From: an uncultured Porphyromonadaceae bacterium
Lineage (GTDB): Bacteria; Bacteroidota; Bacteroidia; Bacteroidales; Muribaculaceae
Assembly (NCBI GenBank): GCA_947175545.1
Contig: CAMWNI010000003.1
Coordinates: forward strand, 62,001-126,000
Length of the DNA stretch: 64,000 nt
Direction: 5' to 3'
Below, one piece after another: positions 37,081 through 45,245 of this stretch; the first letter of the stretch is position 1; each line of letters starts with the position of its first letter. The notes below the pieces were generated by a model. It had not been told where the DNA came from. It made no database searches and saw only the letters and a list, made by a program, of their open reading frames with translations. The position numbers were made by a program, and so were the translations under genes.

Positions 37081-37164
37081 CTTTACATTTGGTTCCTGCT
37101 GGCGGTTTGCTTGGCCAAAAGCGCCCCGTCCGGCGGTGCTACCGGAGTTAGATTGGATAAAATC
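37081..37164 (-). promoter_or_regulatory. Structured leader of the rplM operon
   Basis: The transcribed leader contains a GC-rich segment (ccggtagcaccgccgg...ggcgcttttggcc) capable of two short hairpins in otherwise A+T-rich DNA. Ribosomal-protein leaders are often bound by one of their products; that role here is only a suggestion. Confidence 0.3.
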
Positions 37165-37170
37165 GGTGTG

Positions 37171-37200
37171 CAAAGTTACGAATTTTTCGCGAATTGACAA
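37171..37200 (-). promoter_or_regulatory. Promoter of the rplM operon
   Basis: Minus-strand TTG (37198-37200) is 22 bases start-to-start before TAACTTTGC (-7 box 37171-37178). It is the same spacing as the candidate sRNA promoter and close to a perfect Bacteroidota promoter. Confidence 0.75.
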
Positions 37201-37243
37201 TGTTTTTGCCAAAAAAAGTTTTTTTGAGAGGTTAAATGCTGTG

Positions 37244-37274
37244 ATTTAACATAGTTTAACAAATGGGGGGGGTA
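37244..37274 (+). promoter_or_regulatory. 31-bp G8 promoter element, copy 2
   Basis: ATTTAACATAGTTTAACAAA is followed by TGGGGGGGGTA, 30 of 31 positions identical to the copy at 32668-32698. It ends 16 bases before the -7 box of the small lipoprotein gene, so the G-tract takes the -33 position. Confidence 0.7.
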
Positions 37275-37290
37275 GTTGCTACTTTTTCTT

Positions 37291-37298
37291 TAACTTTG
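37291..37298 (+). promoter_or_regulatory. -7 box of the small lipoprotein gene
   Basis: TAACTTTG followed by TCGCG; the predicted transcript starts near 37305, giving a leader of about 44 bases before ATG 37349. Confidence 0.6.
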
Positions 37299-37348
37299 TC
37301 GCGATTTTACAACCCCAAGTTATTTATTATTATCAAATTAGTAAAGTT

Positions 37349-37738
37349 ATGAAAAAAGTTTCAACGATTTTAACCCTTTTCTTTGCCAGCGTTTTCATGC
37401 TGACATTAAGTTCTTGTGGTGACAGTTCCGATGGCCTCAGCGGGTGGTATGTAAGCTCCGGTGCTGATAATGGTGGTGGCGGTGCCTATAATTTTGTTAG
37501 CAGCAAAAATGTTGAGGTTTATACATCCTTGTACCCTTATCGGTATAGTTATCCGGATTGGATGAAAAACAATATTGTCACAGTCAAAGGTACGAAGTAC
37601 CGCTATAATTATAAGAGCAATTACACCTATACATATAAAGATGGAGTCATCTATATCCCGATGGCAGGTCAGATGCTGAACAAGTCAGGCAATACGCTTC
37701 GTCGCGACGGCTCAAGCGACACTTTCATCAAGCGCTGA
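37349..37738 (+). CDS. Small lipoprotein
   Basis: A 129-residue exported protein with lipobox LSSCGD (Cys about residue 23) followed by SSDG, compatible with surface exposure. The mature part is Tyr/Asn/Gly-rich with strands (NVEVYTSLYPYRYSYPDW, YRYNYKSNYTYTYKDGVIYIPM). I do not recognise a family. It is monocistronic with its own terminator, and its promoter shares the G8 element with cluster gene 1 at 32603, suggesting common control. Confidence 0.72.
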   Translation: MKKVSTILTLFFASVFMLTLSSCGDSSDGLSGWYVSSGADNGGGGAYNFVSSKNVEVYTSLYPYRYSYPDWMKNNIVTVKGTKYRYNYKSNYTYTYKDGVIYIPMAGQMLNKSGNTLRRDGSSDTFIKR

Positions 37739-37757
37739 CACATACATTATAAAATAC

Positions 37758-37818
37758 TCCCGGAGGAATGTCTGATAGGCTGCACATCGGCCCAAGACGT
37801 TCCTCCGGGATTTCTTTT
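37758..37818 (+). terminator. Terminator after the small lipoprotein
   Basis: An 11-bp stem (37758-37768, tcccggaggaa, with 37800-37810), extended inside by gtct/agac, is followed by tttctttt. It lies 20 bases after the stop codon. Confidence 0.85.
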
Positions 37819-37859
37819 GTGGCGGTCTGCGACGGTGGCAGACACGGTTTGGGGCAGGG

Positions 37860-38900
37860 TCAGCGGTCATATTTCTCGGCGCGGATGCCTTTGCGCGGAA
37901 GTCCGACCATGCCCCGGAGGCGGTTGATCATTTTTTCTTTTGGCGAAAGAGGCTTCAGGCTGAGACCGGCAAGGTTTTCGTCCGGTTTGGCTTTCACTCG
38001 CAGTCCGGTGTGGTCAATCGAGTCCACTCGGCATATAAGTCGGGCTATGTCGGACGAGAGTTCGGGGAGATTGTCGGGCATCATGGCTTGCAGCATGTCT
38101 GCTTCCGGCCGCTTCTGTTCCAGATGTCTGGCTTCGCTGACGGAAAGGTTCTCGCGGCCGGCTATGTAAAGTTCAGCATAGGTCCTGACGCTGAAAGGCT
38201 CTGACGGGCGGTTGAACTTGAACATGTTGCGTCCGCGCCCGTTCGATTCGATATTGAAGGTCATCATCTCCAGGTTGCTTTCAGTGATTGTCCGGCCGCT
38301 GACAGCCCGGAAGTAGTAGTTGATGTCGAAACGTTCGAAGTCAACTCCGCGTGCAAAGAAGTCGTTCAATCCCGGAACCCAACGGCGGCTGTCGGGGTGG
38401 GCCAGTACATTGACTTTAAGGTCAACCTGGTCGTCATTGCGCAGCCATATTTCCGTCGGCCGGTATTTGCCGGCTATGGTGTCGGTCGAAAAAGGCTCGT
38501 TAAGATTTCCCGGTATTGGAATACGGCTTGGAATTCTTATCCAGTCAGACCATGAGAAGTGTTGATTGAAGCGGTTACTGACGCTGTCAGTTCCAGCTGA
38601 GTCGATGAAGCGGTAGTATGACTTCGATGATAGAATCCGGGGGGTATGCCATCCGGTGAAACGCTTGACGTTGTTTGACGGGGTCATGAAGTCGACCCAT
38701 TTTTCGCGAAACATGAAAACGGTGTCGCCACCCGCTGTCAGTTCGGAATATTCGCGCAGATAGCCGATGGTGTGAAGTACCTGCTGTTTGTGGGCGCTGA
38801 CCGTCACTTCGTTCAGGCGTATGTTTTTATCCGGCAAAGTGGCGGAAGGTGATGTAAATGGTAAAATCGGGCAAGCGGCTGCGATGAGGAAACGTTTCAT
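37860..38900 (-). CDS. Uncharacterised exported protein
   Basis: A 346-residue protein with a probable signal peptide (MKRFLIAAACPILPFTSPSA). The segment just after it, RLNEVTVSAHKQQ, resembles the start of TonB-dependent receptor plug domains, but no barrel follows. Other visible pieces are REKWVDFMTPSNNVKRFTGWHTPRIL and a basic C-terminus (KEKMINRLRGMVGLPRKGIRAEK). I do not recognise the family; similar lone proteins occur in Bacteroidota. It is monocistronic, between the small lipoprotein and the divergent GH84 gene. Confidence 0.6.
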   Translation of the reverse strand: MKRFLIAAACPILPFTSPSATLPDKNIRLNEVTVSAHKQQVLHTIGYLREYSELTAGGDTVFMFREKWVDFMTPSNNVKRFTGWHTPRILSSKSYYRFIDSAGTDSVSNRFNQHFSWSDWIRIPSRIPIPGNLNEPFSTDTIAGKYRPTEIWLRNDDQVDLKVNVLAHPDSRRWVPGLNDFFARGVDFERFDINYYFRAVSGRTITESNLEMMTFNIESNGRGRNMFKFNRPSEPFSVRTYAELYIAGRENLSVSEARHLEQKRPEADMLQAMMPDNLPELSSDIARLICRVDSIDHTGLRVKAKPDENLAGLSLKPLSPKEKMINRLRGMVGLPRKGIRAEKYDR

Positions 38901-39001
38901 GGGCGCAAATATACGTCAATCAGTCAAATAAGTCTCGCTCACTTATGAAAGTTTGAGAAATTTTCACTCTCTTTATTATATATAAGGTGTCTGTGTGAAA
39001 A

Positions 39002-39040
39002 TTTGTTTAGAACTTGTTTAGATAAATTTGCGTATATTTG
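39002..39040 (+). promoter_or_regulatory. Promoter region of the GH84 gene
   Basis: TTTG at 39002 is 21 bases start-to-start before TAAATTTG (39023-39030); a second candidate -7 box, TATATTTG (39033-39040), lies five bases before the GH84 ATG. Either choice gives a very short leader. Confidence 0.5.
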
Positions 39041-39044
39041 CGCC

Positions 39045-41279
39045 ATGATGAAAGGTATTATTACATTGTTGAGTTTCCTGTTGGCTGCGGATGTTGCGAC
39101 AGCTCAGGATTTTGATTTGTCAAGCCAGCGCGGCGAGGAGCAGACGGTCAATAAGGTGTCAGGCGCGGCTGTTGAACGTCAGATTGCACCGATTAACCCG
39201 ACGCCTAAGTCAGTGGTTCAGAAAGCGGGAACGCCTCTTGCGTTAGTCAACGGTTTTAAAATCAATGATAAACGCAAAGCGTTTGCGGGCGACGTTGACG
39301 ATATAGTCGTATCGCCCCGAGGAGCGACATTGACTGTTGATTTCGGGCCGAAGCAGGCCGCCAAAGCCGGAGTGAAGCCTGTTTCAGGCGCATATCGCCT
39401 GAGCGTTACCGGCAAGGGTGTAACGATTACCGGTTATGACGAGACGGGTGCGTTCTATGGACTGCAAACCCTGCGTCAGTTGCTTGCCGACGCGCCGGTA
39501 GCGCTTGCTCAGATGGAGATTCTTGACTGGCCTGAACTGCCCCATCGCGGAGTGGTTGAGGGGTTTTACGGCACTCCATGGAGCCATCTTGTGCGTCTTT
39601 CGCTGATTGACTTTTACGGCAAGAATAAGCTGAATGATTATATATATGGTCCGAAAGACGACCCATATCACAGTTCGCCGAACTGGCGCTTGCCTTATCC
39701 GCCGGACCAGGCCGAGAAAATCCGCGAACTTGTCGACGCCTGCCGGAGAGCGCGCGTCAATTTCGTGTGGGCCATTCATCCGGGTAAGGATATCCGATGG
39801 GATAAGGCCGACTATGACAGTCTGCTTTGTAAACTTGACCATATGTATGGCCTTGGGGTCAGGGATTTCGCGCTCTTCTTTGATGACATTGAGGGCATCG
39901 GGACCGATCCGCACCGTCAGGCAGCCCTTGTCAACGATCTGACCCGCGATTTCGTAGAGAAGAAAGGAGACGTGGCCGATCTGATGATTTGTCCGACTGA
40001 CTATTCGCAGATGTGGGCTAATCCGACCGAACGAGGCACGTTGGCTGTCTATGGCCGTGAACTGACCGACAAGGCCGAGGTGTTTTGGACCGGAGCCGTT
40101 GTTTGCAGCAATCTGACGCCTCAAACGCTTGATTTTGTCAATTCACGTATCAGACGCCCGGCGCTGTTCTGGTGGAACTTCCCCGTTACAGACTATTGCA
40201 GGAACTATCTGCTTCAGGGTCCCGTTTACGGACTTGACACGACGTTGACGGCGACTGATGTCGCAGGCATAGAGAGTAACCCGATGGAGCATGGCGAGGC
40301 GTCGAAGCTGGCCCTCTACGGAGAGGCGGATTATGCCTGGAATCCTGCGGCGTATAATCCGCTTGATAATTGGGAACGCGGTCTGCGCTATATGATGCCG
40401 GATGCGGCCGAGGCTTATCGCACGTTTGCCATTCATAACTGCGATACGGAAACGGGCTATCGCCGCGACGAGTCGTGGGAGACCGAAACATTCGCGTTCG
40501 ATTCATATACTCCGGAACAATTTGAGGCTCTGCGCGAGGAATTTGAGCGTGTTGCGTCCGCTCCTGCGAAGATTCGCGCCGCAGCAGGCAACGATCTGCT
40601 GCTCATGGAGCTGGATCCTTGGCTTGTCGAGTTTGAAAAACTTGGACAGCGCGGTTTGCGCGTGTTGGACCTTATCAAGTCTTTCGAAGCAGGCAACGAC
40701 TCGCTGTTTAAGGTTGAATATCAGGCGAGTCTGATGTCTGCCGATGATCGGGCGGCCTACGATGCCCACAAGGTGGCCACGATGAAGTTGCAGCCTTTCT
40801 ATGAGAAGGCGATGGACGATATGTATTGCGCGTTTTATCAGCGTATGACCGGAGAGGTCGCTCCCCTTTACCGGGGGATTGGAACTTATGCGAATCTTGA
40901 GTCGGTCCAAAGCAAAATGATGACCGACGGCAATGATTCCACGTTCTATACAAGTGCGGTTGGACAAAACCCCGGCGATTGGATTGGTCTTGACCTTATG
41001 GCTCCACGTGAAATCAGGGAGATTGACATAAAACAGGGACGCAATTCGGTTGATGATGTGGACTATTTTGACCATGTGGTCCTTGAGGCTTCGCTTGATG
41101 GCGAAACATGGACCGCGCTGACCGAACCGTTTGTGTGTACATATGAACTCGGCTACCACGGTGAGCCGTTTACGGCTCGTTACGTCCGCCTGCGCCGTTT
41201 GGACTCCGAGCGCCGTAATTGGGTGGCTATACGCGAATTCAGTGTTGGGCTGACACGCGAATTGCCGAAGTTGTTCTAA
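39045..41279 (+). CDS. Secreted GH84 beta-N-acetylglucosaminidase (O-GlcNAcase-like)
   Basis: About 744 residues from MMKGIITLLSFLLAADVATAQ, a signal peptide; the ORF-track start 14 codons upstream would lie over the promoter. An N-terminal GH84 alpha/beta domain leads to the barrel beginning HRGVVEGFYGTPWSH, with the catalytic Asp pair in FALFFDDIEGIG (about residues 280-281). A helical middle region and a C-terminal F5/8-type (discoidin-like) domain follow (DWIGLDLMAPREIREIDI, RYVRLRRLD). Relatives remove O-GlcNAc or act on mucin and hyaluronan. Unlike the GH20 enzymes it lacks an LQGR tail. Confidence 0.93.
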   Translation: MMKGIITLLSFLLAADVATAQDFDLSSQRGEEQTVNKVSGAAVERQIAPINPTPKSVVQKAGTPLALVNGFKINDKRKAFAGDVDDIVVSPRGATLTVDFGPKQAAKAGVKPVSGAYRLSVTGKGVTITGYDETGAFYGLQTLRQLLADAPVALAQMEILDWPELPHRGVVEGFYGTPWSHLVRLSLIDFYGKNKLNDYIYGPKDDPYHSSPNWRLPYPPDQAEKIRELVDACRRARVNFVWAIHPGKDIRWDKADYDSLLCKLDHMYGLGVRDFALFFDDIEGIGTDPHRQAALVNDLTRDFVEKKGDVADLMICPTDYSQMWANPTERGTLAVYGRELTDKAEVFWTGAVVCSNLTPQTLDFVNSRIRRPALFWWNFPVTDYCRNYLLQGPVYGLDTTLTATDVAGIESNPMEHGEASKLALYGEADYAWNPAAYNPLDNWERGLRYMMPDAAEAYRTFAIHNCDTETGYRRDESWETETFAFDSYTPEQFEALREEFERVASAPAKIRAAAGNDLLLMELDPWLVEFEKLGQRGLRVLDLIKSFEAGNDSLFKVEYQASLMSADDRAAYDAHKVATMKLQPFYEKAMDDMYCAFYQRMTGEVAPLYRGIGTYANLESVQSKMMTDGNDSTFYTSAVGQNPGDWIGLDLMAPREIREIDIKQGRNSVDDVDYFDHVVLEASLDGETWTALTEPFVCTYELGYHGEPFTARYVRLRRLDSERRNWVAIREFSVGLTRELPKLF

Positions 41280-41289
41280 ATGCACAAAA

Positions 41290-41315
41290 AAACATCCGCT
41301 TTTCAGCGGATGTTT
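41290..41315. terminator. Bidirectional terminator between GH84 and queE
   Basis: The perfect 11-bp stem aaacatccgct/agcggatgttt with loop tttc lies between converging genes and contains the queE stop codon. On the minus strand it is followed by seven or more T. Confidence 0.85.
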
Positions 41316-41851
41316 AACAGTTTATGCGTTTGGAGCGAGAGTCGCCAACGGGGATGATTCTTGATATAGTCAATCACAGGCTCGATAGGTTCGCCTGCAA
41401 GAGGTTGCAGCGCGTAAGACTTTGCCTGCGGGAGCGAAGCCGCAATGCCTTCGGGGTCTACGCCGGGAGTGAAAAGGAGTTTCAGTTCGTCAATACGCTT
41501 TATATTATAAGGCGGAGTCTTTGGCGAGCAGGTTACCCAGTCCGGATTTGATGGTATAGGCAGCGAGCCGTTTGTTTCCACGTGTACTCGCTTGCCGGCA
41601 TTGTGAAGCCCATTGACCAGTGATTCCGTTAGCTGCATGGCCGGTTCGCCACCGGTAATTACGACGATTTCAGCCGGAAAGGCACTGACAGAGTCAATAA
41701 TCTCGGTTTCGCTCATTTCGGTAAACGCGGCGAAGTCTGTATCGCAGAAGGGGCAGGCGCGATTGCATCCGCTCAGTCTGACAAATATGGCCGGGCAACC
41801 TGTGAAATGGCCTTCTCCCTGGAGGGAATAGAAGATTTCATTTACCTTCAT
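41303..41851 (-). CDS. queE: 7-carboxy-7-deazaguanine synthase
   Basis: A 182-residue radical-SAM enzyme that makes 7-carboxy-7-deazaguanine from carboxytetrahydropterin in queuosine synthesis. The cluster-binding Cys motif is CNRACPFC (Cys29, Cys33, Cys36), and the SAM-binding GGEPAMQ follows. The short length and EGHFTGCPAIFVRLSG start fit the QueE family. It overlaps queD by 4 bases (ATGA). Confidence 0.95.
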   Translation of the reverse strand: MKVNEIFYSLQGEGHFTGCPAIFVRLSGCNRACPFCDTDFAAFTEMSETEIIDSVSAFPAEIVVITGGEPAMQLTESLVNGLHNAGKRVHVETNGSLPIPSNPDWVTCSPKTPPYNIKRIDELKLLFTPGVDPEGIAASLPQAKSYALQPLAGEPIEPVIDYIKNHPRWRLSLQTHKLLNIR

Positions 41852-42177
41852 CGCAGATAGCTTGCTACGTTTCCTTCGCTTTCCTGGACGTCAACGCGGA
41901 CACAGGTCGGAATTTGTTCGCAGATCCAGCGCGCAATGTTTTCGGCCGTCGGGTTAAACGGCAACACGGCGTTGAGGTCGGCATGGTCAAGACGGCCTTG
42001 GACCATTTCTTTGATGGCCGTGAAGTCTTCGACCATACCGTTTGCGTTGAGCGTTTCGCTTTGGCAGGTAACGGTTATGATCCAGTTATGGCCGTGGAGA
42101 TTCGTACACTTGCTCGGGTAGTCAAGGTCGAGTCGGTGGCATGCGGAGATTTCTATGCGTTTGGTTACAATGTACAT
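41848..42177 (-). CDS. queD: 6-carboxytetrahydropterin synthase
   Basis: A 109-residue enzyme of queuosine synthesis that makes 6-carboxy-5,6,7,8-tetrahydropterin from dihydroneopterin triphosphate. The zinc ligands His14 and the HGH pair (28-30) and the catalytic Cys24 are in place (SACHRLDLDYPSKCTNLHGHNW), and DHADLN and the final EGNVASY segment are typical. It is translationally coupled to queE and lies 4 bases after cca. Confidence 0.95.
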   Translation of the reverse strand: MYIVTKRIEISACHRLDLDYPSKCTNLHGHNWIITVTCQSETLNANGMVEDFTAIKEMVQGRLDHADLNAVLPFNPTAENIARWICEQIPTCVRVDVQESEGNVASYLR

Positions 42178-42181
42178 TTTC

Positions 42182-43624
42182 TTATTTGTTCAATTCAGGT
42201 TCAGGTTCGGGGAGATCACGGACTTGGGCAAGACCAATTTCCGCAGCAATCGGAAGCATGAACTCAAAGGCAGCCTGGCGGTCGTTCGGAATCTTACCGT
42301 CAAGAATCGCGTCTTTGATTGCTTCTTTAAGTGTTTTGATTGGCATTGACGGCGGAATGTCAAATATGTGCATGATGTCGTTGCCTGTAATCGGTGGCTG
42401 GAAATTCCGGATGCGGTCACGCTCTTCAAGTTCGACAAGTTTCTGGCGCACGATTGCGAAGTTTGCCAGGCATGAGCGAAGTTTCTCAGGACGCCCGGTC
42501 GTGATGTCGGCCTCGCAGAGTGTCATCAGTGAATCAATGTCGTTGCCGGCGTCGAACAGCAGACGACGAACGGCGGAATCCGTGACGATTTCTTCGCTCA
42601 GAACAATCGGACGCATGTGAAGTTCAACCATTTTTGCAACAAACTTCATTTCGGCCCCCATCGGCAGTTTCATGTCACGGAATAGTCGCGGAATCATTTT
42701 TGCGCCGACGAAGTTATGGTTATGGAATGTCCAGCCAATTTTCGGGTCCCAGCGTTTGGTTTGCGGTTTTGCAATGTCATGAAGCAGGGCGCCCCAACGA
42801 AGCCAGACATCATCGGATTTGGCGGCGACATTGTCAAGCACCTTCATCGTATGGTCAAAGTTGTCTTTATGGGCGCGCCCGTTGACAACGTCGACCTTCT
42901 GCATCTCCTCCAGCTCCGGCAGAATATGGTGGAGCAAACCGGTTTCGAGTAGCATGCGCCAGCCGATTGAGGGCTTGGGGGCGCGCATGATTTTCATCAG
43001 TTCGTCGGCTATGCGTTCGCGCGAGATGATTTCCAGTCGGGCAGCGTTGCGGCAGATTCCATCGTAAGTTTCTGCGGCTATGGCGAAGCGGAGCTGCGTT
43101 GCGAATCTGACGGCGCGCATCATTCGCAGAGGATCGTCGCTGAACGTAACGTCGGGGTCAAGTGGCGTTCTTAGGATCCGGCGCTCCATGTCAAGCAGTC
43201 CGCCAAACATGTCAACAATGCCGCCGAATCCGGATTGGTTGACGCGCATTGCGAGGGCATTGACCGTAAAGTCGCGGCGCGAGATGTCGTCCTCGAGACT
43301 TCCGTCTTCAACAATCGGTTTGCGGGAGTCATGAGAGTAACTTTCTTTGCGTGCGCCGACAAATTCAAGCTCAACTCCGCGCCAATCAATGCGTGCGGTG
43401 CCGAAGTTGCGGAATACGCTGAGATGCGCACCCTTGCCGAGGTCGTGCGCGACGGCGCGAGCCAGTTCGATGCCTGAGCCGACGGTTACGAAGTCAATAT
43501 CTTTGCTCGGTCGCTGGAGAAAACAGTCGCGGACGTATCCTCCAACGGCATATGCGTCGAGTCCCAGCGCATCAGCGACGGCGCCGACACGGCGCAAAAT
43601 CGGTTCGTCTTTTTCCGGAATCAT
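42182..43624 (-). CDS. cca: CCA tRNA nucleotidyltransferase
   Basis: A 480-residue class II CCA-adding enzyme, completing or repairing tRNA 3' ends. The nucleotidyltransferase motif GGYVRDCFL...SKDIDFVTVG carries the metal-binding Asp pair; RRDFTVNALAMR and the DPLRMMRAVRFA neck follow; an HD domain (LLHDIAKP) is attached, as in many bacterial CCA enzymes. It overlaps the M24 peptidase gene by 4 bases. Confidence 0.94.
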   Translation of the reverse strand: MIPEKDEPILRRVGAVADALGLDAYAVGGYVRDCFLQRPSKDIDFVTVGSGIELARAVAHDLGKGAHLSVFRNFGTARIDWRGVELEFVGARKESYSHDSRKPIVEDGSLEDDISRRDFTVNALAMRVNQSGFGGIVDMFGGLLDMERRILRTPLDPDVTFSDDPLRMMRAVRFATQLRFAIAAETYDGICRNAARLEIISRERIADELMKIMRAPKPSIGWRMLLETGLLHHILPELEEMQKVDVVNGRAHKDNFDHTMKVLDNVAAKSDDVWLRWGALLHDIAKPQTKRWDPKIGWTFHNHNFVGAKMIPRLFRDMKLPMGAEMKFVAKMVELHMRPIVLSEEIVTDSAVRRLLFDAGNDIDSLMTLCEADITTGRPEKLRSCLANFAIVRQKLVELEERDRIRNFQPPITGNDIMHIFDIPPSMPIKTLKEAIKDAILDGKIPNDRQAAFEFMLPIAAEIGLAQVRDLPEPEPELNK

Positions 43625-44769
43625 AGCAGCTGAATCAGTTCTTCAGGCGCGTTGGTGATACATTCAAGACCGTCGGCCGTGCAGATGTAAGTATTTTCAA
43701 TGCCGACGGCACCGACACCCTCAATTACGAATTTCGGTTCGATTGCAATTACGTTGCCTTCGGTCAGCACCATTTTCGAGCGCGGAGCAAGGACCGGAAG
43801 CTCGTTAATCTGAATTCCGACGCCGTGGCCGACAAAGCCGGCATGATATTTATGGCCCATGAAGCAATCGGCAAATCCGGCTTCGCGAGCTATGTTAAGG
43901 GCCGTTTCGTAGAGCTGCTTGCAGTCGGCTCCGGGTTTGCCTCGGCTGGCAAGTTCATGACAGATGTCAATCGAACACTGATGTGCTTTGACCGCCTTTT
44001 CAGGCAGAGTGCCGCAGGCATATGTACGCGTCATGTCAGTCATGTAGCCGTTAAAGTTTCCGTTCATGTCAACCATTACGGCTTGTCCGGGTTTGATTTC
44101 TTCGCCGCTCGCGCCGACGGGGAGCGACGGGGAGAGTCCGGCTCCGCCCATTGCGAAATCATAAGGCGAAGGGGTGTCGGCATTAAGTCCGGTGATGACA
44201 TTGCCCATATGGATTTCCATGTCAGTGCCGTTGACGCGGAATTGCCCGAGGCAGCCGTGGAGACGGTCAATACGTTCGATTTCCGCTTGCAGTTCGATGT
44301 CTGTCATGCCCTCGCGGAAAAGCCCCGGAATACGAGCATATACTCCGGCATGACGGATGCCGTCTTCGCGCAGGAGTTGCTGTTCGAGCAGCGTTTTGAC
44401 TGAGCGTGAACGCATTATATTGCCGCTGATGTCGATAAGCTCTGTTGCGCCGAACGCGGCCTGCAAGCGCATGGCCTGAGCATAGGCGAGCGAGCCGAGT
44501 TCAAGCCCGAGGGCCGGACATGTGAGGCCGATGTCTTCCGGCTTGCGGATTAACGTGATGTTGTCGCCTTTGAGTTCGGACGGGCGCTTGACGAAGTATT
44601 GCGGCGCTTCGCCGGGTTGCAGAAACAGATAACCGCAAAAAACTCTGCCGGTCAGATAGAAAAGGTTTGCATTATCGCATATCAGCGCCGGAGAGTCAAG
44701 GCGGAGTCTCTCGATTCGGCGCTGCTGCTCGTCAGCGGAGAGCAGGCAGATGTTCAAATCGTAGTTCAT
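43621..44769 (-). CDS. M24 family Xaa-Pro-type aminopeptidase
   Basis: A 382-residue metallopeptidase with an N-terminal creatinase-like domain and a pita-bread catalytic domain. Metal ligands are visible in VMVDMNGNFNGYMTDMTRTY (two Asp), GHGVGIQ (His), AIEPKFV (Glu) and VGIENTY (Glu). No signal peptide, so it is cytoplasmic and probably releases N-terminal residues before proline. It overlaps both neighbours by 4 bases. Confidence 0.9.
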   Translation of the reverse strand: MNYDLNICLLSADEQQRRIERLRLDSPALICDNANLFYLTGRVFCGYLFLQPGEAPQYFVKRPSELKGDNITLIRKPEDIGLTCPALGLELGSLAYAQAMRLQAAFGATELIDISGNIMRSRSVKTLLEQQLLREDGIRHAGVYARIPGLFREGMTDIELQAEIERIDRLHGCLGQFRVNGTDMEIHMGNVITGLNADTPSPYDFAMGGAGLSPSLPVGASGEEIKPGQAVMVDMNGNFNGYMTDMTRTYACGTLPEKAVKAHQCSIDICHELASRGKPGADCKQLYETALNIAREAGFADCFMGHKYHAGFVGHGVGIQINELPVLAPRSKMVLTEGNVIAIEPKFVIEGVGAVGIENTYICTADGLECITNAPEELIQLL

Positions 44770-45245
44770 TGTTTTTCGAAAATTATGCCGACTTGTTCAA
44801 GCTCGGGAACGCGTTCAACACGCATTATGTGGCGCAGTCGAATCGGGGCGCCGGGAATCAGCCTGAAGTCCGTACGGACAGTGTCGGCTTTCTGAAACGT
44901 AGTTCCGAGGCCTCTGCCAAGCCAGTTGCCATAAGGGTCGGCAAGCGTGATGTTGATGGTGTCGGCCCGGAAGCTGATTGTACTGTCAGGTGCTTCAACC
45001 TGATATGACACTTCCAGCCAGAGATTGCGGAACGGATAGTCATTCGTGTGTCGGACCGCAACGCGGAGCAGGCCGTTGGCTAACGAGTCGGCAATTGTGG
45101 GGCGATAAACATAAGTATGGCCATACTCCCAGCCTTCAGAATTTATTGTCGAAAAGGCCGAGTAGTCATTGTCATGGGCCGAGCAGGATGCCAGCAGCCC
45201 GAAAAAAGTTAGTGAAAACCACTTATTTCGGAGCCTGATTGTCAT
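44766..45245 (-). CDS. gldH: GldH-type lipoprotein
   Basis: About 159 residues from MTIRLRNKWFSLTFFGLLASC; the ORF-track N-terminus of 26 extra basic residues is antisense-like read-in from ricT. The lipobox is LLASC, and the mature part has the Ig-like pattern HTYVYRPTIADSLANGLLRVAVRHTNDYPF...NLWLEVSYQ that characterises GldH. In gliding Bacteroidota GldH is needed for motility, but the family is widespread in non-gliding gut species, where its role is unclear. The gene overlaps ricT by 23 bases. Confidence 0.8.
   Translation of the reverse strand: MTIRLRNKWFSLTFFGLLASCSAHDNDYSAFSTINSEGWEYGHTYVYRPTIADSLANGLLRVAVRHTNDYPFRNLWLEVSYQVEAPDSTISFRADTINITLADPYGNWLGRGLGTTFQKADTVRTDFRLIPGAPIRLRHIMRVERVPELEQVGIIFEKQ

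Noticed and set aside
42182-43658. Several plus-strand frames opposite cca and the M24 peptidase
   Set aside because: They mirror strong minus-strand genes and have Ser/Arg-rich antisense composition.
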